From an uncultured Oscillospiraceae bacterium (GTDB lineage Bacteria; Bacillota; Clostridia; Oscillospirales; Oscillospiraceae), in the NCBI GenBank assembly GCA_905234855.1, contig CAJOIU010000032.1:1-33663 (forward strand): a stretch of DNA of 33,663 nucleotides, read 5' to 3'. Positions 31,894 through 33,663 of this stretch are shown here, piece by piece. The translations under genes were made by a program, and so were the position numbers. The notes under the pieces were generated by a model, which worked only from the letters and a program-made list of their open reading frames with translations, was not told the origin of the DNA and ran no database searches. Positions within the stretch are counted from its first letter, which is position 1. Each line of letters starts with the position of its first letter.

Positions 31894-32724
31894 TTACTTC
31901 TCCGTCTCCGCCGCGGGCTTTTCCTCCTTATCGAGAACGACAGGGATGAACCGTCCGGCAAATCTGCTTTTGCCGCGGCTTTTGATATAAAAGTAGCCGA
32001 TGACCGAAAAAACGACCGCGCCAAGGAAGTTCACGAAAAGATCCTTCATCGTGTCATACAGCCCGATATCCAGATAGCCGTCCAAGCCCAGCGGCTGCCC
32101 GTTAACCGTCACCTCCCGAATGCCGGATATCACGACCGGGTGATTGCTCATCGCCGGGTCAAGTGCAACGGACGATATGGTGTGGATGACCGTGTCCTTC
32201 TGCATATCATATCGCAGGAAATAGTCCACCCCGAACTCGAAAAACTCCCACAGCACCCCCACCGTCATAGAAAAGCAGAACGCCACCAGCGAGAGATACA
32301 GCGGCGAAAGGCGCATCCCCACGCGCTCGCTTCGGTTCAGCAGATCCACGAGGGAAAAACCGATCGCCGCGCACAGAAAGCCGTTCGTCGTGTGCATGAG
32401 CGTATCCCAGCCCTCATAACGGACATACCACCGACTCAGCTCGCCTAGGATCTGGGTGGCAAAAATAAAAAACAGGATCACGATCTCCAACGCGTCCGGC
32501 AGATCGACGCGGAAGCGCTTTTCCACTACCGCGGGCAGCATGAACAGGATCAGCGTCAGCGCGCAGATGAACACGCTTTCCAGCTCGCCCCGGAACACGG
32601 CCATCCCCAGCGCCAGCACAACGACCAACCGCAGCAGGAGATAGGTGATCGTTGCCGCCCGATGCTCCCGCCAGCGCTCGCTGGCCTCTATTTTTTTCTG
32701 CTCTTTTCGCTCTTTCCGATCCAT
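31894..32724 (-). CDS. Uncharacterised multi-pass membrane protein
   Basis: A 276-residue protein. Residues 1-25 are highly charged (MDRKERKEQKKIEASERW), then about six or seven hydrophobic segments follow, and the C-terminus is a basic/acidic tail (KSRGKSRFAGRF and DKEEKPAAETEK). The central WDTLMHTTNGFLCAAIGFSL, with Trp-Asp and His in a membrane helix, recalls YjdF/DUF2238-type proteins, but I am not certain. The ATG at 32724 is 5 bases after GGAGG; an upstream TTG start would place that ribosome binding site inside the gene. A strong promoter lies at 32772-32800. Function unknown. Confidence 0.78.
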   Translation of the reverse strand: MDRKERKEQKKIEASERWREHRAATITYLLLRLVVVLALGMAVFRGELESVFICALTLILFMLPAVVEKRFRVDLPDALEIVILFFIFATQILGELSRWYVRYEGWDTLMHTTNGFLCAAIGFSLVDLLNRSERVGMRLSPLYLSLVAFCFSMTVGVLWEFFEFGVDYFLRYDMQKDTVIHTISSVALDPAMSNHPVVISGIREVTVNGQPLGLDGYLDIGLYDTMKDLFVNFLGAVVFSVIGYFYIKSRGKSRFAGRFIPVVLDKEEKPAAETEK

Positions 32725-32771
32725 ACCTGCCTCCAAGGGACATACACTTGGTGTTTTTTATCGTTTTACTT

Positions 32772-32800
32772 ATTTAATCAGATACCTCATTTTCTGTCAA
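32772..32800 (-). promoter_or_regulatory. Promoter of the membrane-protein gene
   Basis: On the minus strand consensus TTGACA (32795-32800) and TTAAAT (32772-32777) are 17 bases apart. The leader is about 40 bases. Confidence 0.82.
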
Positions 32801-32863
32801 TCCTTCCATGACACCCCTGCCCCGTTCCCGTCGTTTTTTCCTCCTCCGCTCCCCACGAAAAGC

Positions 32864-32892
32864 TTGACATGCCGCCGCCAAAACGCTATAGT
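32864..32892 (+). promoter_or_regulatory. Strong promoter of the tRNA-Pro locus
   Basis: Consensus TTGACA (32864-32869) and TATAGT (32887-32892) are 17 bases apart. Transcription should start near 32899, just before the tRNA-Pro-like sequence and about 195 bases before the intact tRNA-Pro. The rest of this 369-base gap holds the pseudo-tRNA and a short repeat. Confidence 0.85.
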
Positions 32893-32903
32893 TAGAAAGC
32901 ATT

Positions 32904-32988
32904 CGGTGTTGCGCAGCGCGTAGCGTGCGTGGTTTGGGAGCGTGTAACACCCCCCGGGAGACGGAGAAATTCGAAACTCCGCAACCCC
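32904..32988 (+). pseudogene. Degenerate tRNA-Pro(UGG)-like sequence
   Basis: The first half resembles tRNA-Pro: GCGC-AGCGCGTA-GCGT forms a D arm (the intact copy has GCGC-AGTTGGTA-GCGC), and GCGTGGTTTGGGAGC carries the same TTTGGGA anticodon loop. The anticodon stem has mismatches, and a T-arm-like CGGAG/CTCCG stem encloses an oversized 10-base loop with TTCGAAA. No CCA end is present. GGTGTT also pairs with AACACC, so an alternative fold exists. It probably is a decayed tRNA-Pro copy directly downstream of a strong promoter; a novel structured RNA is the other option. Confidence 0.5.
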
Positions 32989-33046
32989 TTGTAATTACTG
33001 AGGTTTTGGCACTTTATCCCTTCCACAGAAACTCTGAAAACCGCCG

Positions 33047-33068
33047 TTTGACCACATCTTTGACCACA
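33047..33068 (+). repeat. Direct repeat TTTGACCACA x2
   Basis: Two perfect copies of TTTGACCACA start 12 bases apart (33047-33056 and 33059-33068), about 25 bases before the tRNA-Pro. They could be recombinase arm sites or a remnant of an integrated element, but two 10-base copies alone do not prove that. Confidence 0.6.
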
Positions 33069-33093
33069 ACAACAGAAACCGAAAACTGAATAT

Positions 33094-33169
33094 CCGGGTG
33101 TAGCGCAGTTGGTAGCGCGGGTGGTTTGGGACCATCAGGCCGCAGGTTCAAATCCTGTCACTCGGACCA
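33094..33169 (+). tRNA. tRNA-Pro, anticodon UGG
   Basis: A complete cloverleaf: acceptor CCGGGTG pairs with CACTCGG (one G-U), D arm GCGC-AGTTGGTA-GCGC, anticodon stem GGTGG/CCATC with loop TTTGGGA (anticodon TGG), and T arm GCAGG-TTCAAAT-CCTGT. Discriminator A and encoded CCA follow. Its 3' end overlaps the antisense end of the serine-recombinase frame, and it has its own terminator. Confidence 0.97.
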
Positions 33170-33591
33170 TAGCGAGTGTTTTTACAGTATCTGAGAGTCA
33201 GATGCTTGAAAACACTCGCTTTTTTGTTATGTTCGGGTTCGGATGGGTTCCTACGATGTGCCGCCGGGGCCGCGGCGTAGCTCACATAGACGCCCTTGCG
33301 GGTGTTCATCGTGACCTCCGGCGCGGGGATCGGAAGTGTCTCCGGGATATCGATGACACCCACGCAGTTGTAGTGGATCGTTAGCCTCTGCTCCCATATA
33401 CCGTCTACCTTTTCTGCCTGGTGGACCTCGATGCGGTCGATGAGCTCGTTTACCATCCGCTGGGTCAGCTTCTTCGCCCGGGTGTACTTCCGGACCGTGG
33501 AGATGAACATGTCCGCCGTGACCTCCTTGGCGGAGGACTTGTCGATGGCATTCCGCGTCTCTTTGATCTTCTCGGTCAGCGACTTAGGCAC
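33148..33591 (-). pseudogene. Large serine recombinase, C-terminal (DUF4368) remnant
   Basis: The frame encodes the C-terminal part of a large serine recombinase as found in Tn4451/TnpX-like and other clostridial elements: MFISTVRKYTRAKKLTQRM, then ELIDRIEVHQAEKVDG, RLTIHYNCVGVIDIP and TRKGVYVSY, the DUF4368 signature. A GTG at 33591 opens the frame. Just upstream in the same frame there is a TAA, and neither other frame continues into recombinase sequence in the remaining 72 bases, so the catalytic N-terminus appears to be missing. The last about 30 residues are encoded antisense to the tRNA-Pro terminator and tRNA 3' end and are not recombinase sequence. I read it as a truncated relic of a mobile element beside tRNA-Pro; the window edge prevents certainty. 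Confidence 0.75.
33171..33226 (+). terminator. Rho-independent terminator of tRNA-Pro
   Basis: AGCGAGTGTTTT and AAAACACTCGCT form a perfect 12-bp stem, an inner ATCTGA/TCAGAT hairpin lies in the loop, and TTTTT follows. It begins one base after the CCA end. Confidence 0.88.
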
Positions 33592-33663
33592 AGCGCGCCA
33601 TAATAGACGCTGACACGCAATGCCGAGGACTTACCGCGTCGGCTCCTCACACCCATGGGTTTT

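Noticed and set aside
1-33663. CRISPR array, prophage or toxin-antitoxin system
   Set aside because: No regularly spaced repeats, phage structural genes or recognisable toxin-antitoxin pairs were seen. The WYL regulator alone is not evidence for a defence system.

Overview
The window looks like about 33.7 kb of chromosome from a GC-rich, low-inflammatory-type Firmicute, most likely an Oscillospirales/Oscillospiraceae gut anaerobe (Oscillibacter, Lawsonibacter, Intestinimonas or Flavonifractor-like). This placement is an inference from GC-rich genes with GC-poor intergenic gaps, strong sigma-A-type promoters (TTGACA/TATAAT with 17-bp spacers), AGGAGG-type ribosome binding sites, the protein families present, and a C-terminal DUF4368 serine-recombinase fragment. 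No rRNA or species marker is present to confirm it. The window is bounded by a tRNA-Ser(CGA) at the left and a tRNA-Pro(UGG) at the right.

Left part (1-7.8 kb), lipid and envelope genes: tRNA-Ser; an overlapping pair of polytopic membrane proteins resembling the AIG1/FAR-17a (Pr6Pr) and YwaF/TMEM164 families; a decayed GNAT acetyltransferase remnant; a histidine-phosphatase/GNAT fusion; a CsaB-like polysaccharide pyruvyl transferase; a LytR-CpsA-Psr cell-wall glycopolymer transferase; and, convergent with it, a stand-alone amino-acid adenylation enzyme whose C-terminus runs through the intergenic hairpin.

Middle-left (7.8-16.4 kb), a complete oligopeptide ABC transporter on the minus strand: an unknown four-helix membrane protein, oppA-like lipoprotein, oppB, oppC (with an extra extracytoplasmic domain of about 210 residues), oppD, oppF and a small membrane protein. 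A clear promoter lies upstream, the leader contains two perfect hairpins, and two more perfect hairpins separate oppA from oppB, probably to set oppA expression above that of the permease genes.

Middle (16.4-26.1 kb): a minus-strand operon of MerR regulator, MobA-MobB fusion and a YczE-like/cytidylate-kinase-like fusion, divergent from a plus-strand catabolic-looking cluster (KynB-type cyclase, 3-hydroxyacyl-CoA-dehydrogenase-family enzyme, sodium:solute symporter, LysR regulator, OFA-type MFS transporter, 4HBT thioesterase). The promoter of the cyclase has a 19-bp spacer with a centred dyad, the classic layout of a MerR-activated promoter. The substrate of the cluster cannot be read from the sequence.

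Right part (26.1-33.7 kb): a zinc-ribbon/SH3b membrane protein and a PurN homologue that has lost the canonical catalytic His and Asp; divergent Asp/Glu racemase and MurI glutamate racemase; a WYL regulator; RsmI; an unknown membrane protein; and a tRNA-Pro locus in which a strong promoter precedes a degenerate tRNA-Pro-like sequence, then the intact tRNA-Pro, its terminator, and the C-terminal remnant of a large serine recombinase. The candidates most worth following are the lost-active-site PurN, the MerR-controlled cluster of unknown substrate, the AIG1/TMEM164-like gene pair, and the tRNA-Pro/pseudo-tRNA/recombinase junction.
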